A DNA stretch of 64,000 bases, from the NCBI RefSeq assembly GCF_018397995.1, contig NZ_BBQH01000012.1, positions 14,144 through 78,143 of the forward strand. The letters run 5' to 3'. A program made the position numbers and the translations under genes. Shown in pieces: positions 62,750 through 64,000 of the stretch (positions are counted from its first letter, which is position 1; every line of letters starts with the position of its first letter). Under the pieces are notes generated by a model that saw only the letters and a list, made by a program, of their open reading frames with translations, was not told the origin of the DNA and made no database searches. Source of the DNA: Rhizomonospora bruguierae. Lineage in GTDB: Bacteria > Actinomycetota > Actinomycetes > Mycobacteriales > Micromonosporaceae.

Positions 62750-64000
62750 GTGCGCGATGAGCTGGACCAACTGACCCAGGATCCCCTGCCGCGGCTCGAG
62801 TCGCCGGGGGTGGATGCGCCCGGCGAGGTGGTGGGGCGGGTGCTCGGCACGGCCGACGCCACCCCGCTGCAGTTCTGGACCGCGGTCGCCCCCGGCAGTT
62901 ACCTCCAGCTCGACGACGTGGTGGTGACCCGGCGGGAGTTGCCGGGCGGCGAGCCGGTGACGATCGCCGGGGTGGTCACGCAGGTGCGGGCGCGGCACGA
63001 GGGCGCGCAGTTCGACAGCGACGTGTTCGCGATCGCGGATGGGACGCTGCCGGCACAGGTGCAGGAGGCGGCGGAGATCACGACCACCCGGGTGGACCCG
63101 GAGACGTACGTGCCGCCGCATCCGGGTGCGGTGGTGCACCGGGCGCGGGGCGAGGCGCGGCGGCAGGCGCTGCACTTCGACCGGATGGAGCGGCCCATCC
63201 CGATCGGTACGGGGCGGGACGGGGTGCCGGTCTACCTGAACGCGGACTTCCTGGACGGGCAGCGCGGAGCGCACGTGTCCATCTCCGGCATCTCGGGCGT
63301 GGCCACCAAGACGAGCTTCGCGACGTTCCTGCTGTACTCGGTGTTCAACAGCCCGGTGCTGGGCGGCGACCGGGTGAACACGAAGGCGCTGATCTTCAAC
63401 GTCAAGGGCGAGGATCTGCTGTTCCTGGACCACCCGAACGCCCGCCTGGACGACCGGACCCGGGCGGCCTACGCCCAACTCGGGTTGCCGGCGGGGCCGT
63501 TCGGGGACGTGCGCGTGTTCGCGCCGCCGCGGGCGGGCGACCGGTCGGGCAGCCCGGACGTGAGCAGCCGGCTGTCCGGTGTGGACACGTTCTACTGGAC
63601 GCTGGCCGAGTTCTGCGCCAAGCGCCTGCTGCCGTACGTGTTCGCCGACGCGGACGACGAGCGGCAGCAGTACACGATGGTGGTGCACGCCGTGGCGGCG
63701 CACCTGGAGCGGCACGCCCAGCCCGCCGAGGGCGGCGGCGGGGTCAGCATCGACGGCGTGGCGATCAACGGGTACGACACGCTGGTCGACTTCGTCGTGG
63801 ACCGGCTCAACGACGAGGAGACCCGGCACTCCTGGACCGGCAGCGCGGTCGGCCAGGGTACGGTCAACGCGTTCGCCCGGCGGCTGATCGCCAGCAAGAA
63901 GGACCTGTCCCGGCTGATCCGGGGCGACCTGGCGACGCGGCGCCCGCACGAGGTGAACACGGCGGCCAGCGCCCAGGTGAGCGTGGTGGACCTGCACAAC
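62750..64000 (+). CDS. HerA-like ATP-binding protein (partial)
   Basis: The gene is cut by the right window edge after 417 codons. The N-terminus (about 25-115) looks like a HAS-barrel, with LDDVVVTRRELPGGEPVTIA. It is followed by HPGAVVHRARGEARRQALHF and a P-loop segment GISGVATKTS (180-189, Lys187). There the usual GKT is replaced by TKT. A Walker B may lie in ALIFNVKGEDLLFLD. Such ATPases work on DNA ends with NurA-type nucleases or as DNA pumps. The GTG at 62750 is preferred, with CACGAT 6 nt upstream; a GTG at 62732 is possible. The DnaA-like boxes upstream are unusual. Confidence 0.8.
   Translation, partial: MRDELDQLTQDPLPRLESPGVDAPGEVVGRVLGTADATPLQFWTAVAPGSYLQLDDVVVTRRELPGGEPVTIAGVVTQVRARHEGAQFDSDVFAIADGTLPAQVQEAAEITTTRVDPETYVPPHPGAVVHRARGEARRQALHFDRMERPIPIGTGRDGVPVYLNADFLDGQRGAHVSISGISGVATKTSFATFLLYSVFNSPVLGGDRVNTKALIFNVKGEDLLFLDHPNARLDDRTRAAYAQLGLPAGPFGDVRVFAPPRAGDRSGSPDVSSRLSGVDTFYWTLAEFCAKRLLPYVFADADDERQQYTMVVHAVAAHLERHAQPAEGGGGVSIDGVAINGYDTLVDFVVDRLNDEETRHSWTGSAVGQGTVNAFARRLIASKKDLSRLIRGDLATRRPHEVNTAASAQVSVVDLHN

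Overview
The window is a high-GC actinobacterial chromosome segment, most like Micromonosporaceae (Micromonospora and relatives). Pointers are the strong third-position GC bias, the glnA2-glnE pairing, an F420-dependent NADP reductase (npdG), an MctP symporter with a DUF3311 partner, a homodimeric AceE, a type A RNase P RNA with actinobacterial signatures, and many genes whose TANNNT -10 box lies 6-8 nt before the start codon (predicted leaderless mRNAs). There is no rRNA, IS element, prophage or CRISPR array. One tRNA (Val, UAC) and one rnpB are present. The genus is an inference.

Layout: 1-9000 holds a secreted hydrolase lipoprotein and a nitrogen block (glnE, a class I glutamine amidotransferase, an LD-carboxypeptidase, a WYL regulator, an acetyltransferase, glnA2 with a GlnR-like box). 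9000-17300 holds nadE, panB, npdG, an RNB ribonuclease and a 690-aa Lys/Ala-rich histone-like protein. 17700-24136 is a secreted carbohydrate block: a GH25 lysozyme diverging from an operon of GH16 glucanase with three discoidin modules, a discoidin-DUF1996 protein and a DUF305-like protein, followed by a LacI regulator. GAGAGCGCTCTC-type palindromes lie before both the glucanase and the lacI gene, suggesting a self-contained regulon. 24147-28200 has small genes, a secreted ricin-type lectin, the remnant of a CoaD-like nucleotidyltransferase, rnpB and a TauE/SafE permease.

28188-39900 carries an MFS/MarR divergon, mctP-DUF3311, an RNase H-phosphatase/zinc ribbon/Nif3 operon, an XRE regulator with a flavoprotein, a solute-binding lipoprotein with a methyltransferase, and a second methyltransferase. 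40049-48250 is the regulator-rich accessory part: a PadR with a perfect operator, a divergon with a 407-aa mini phosphotransferase (ATP-grasp plus swivelling His domain only), a histidine phosphatase, a TetR lacking its DNA-binding domain beside a class A flavin monooxygenase, a frameshifted membrane protein behind another PadR, and a toxin-antitoxin pair. 48466-61406 is mostly central metabolism: tRNA-Val, AhpE, DUF3052, a fused 2-oxoacid dehydrogenase E1, MarR/FMN reductase, a DUF4139 protein, YjbQ, AceE, a frameshifted methyltransferase and GltX. The right end has a secreted protein of four 43-residue repeats and the start of a HerA-like ATPase preceded by DnaA-box-like sites.

Convergent gene pairs are repeatedly separated by strong hairpins. 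Two of these (6083-6133 and 28119-28166) are copies of one dispersed palindromic element, and a third (38977-39024) is a 17-bp perfect inverted repeat. No single spectacular new system is proven. The best candidates are the mini-phosphotransferase divergon, the LacI glucan regulon and the palindromic elements at convergent 3' ends.
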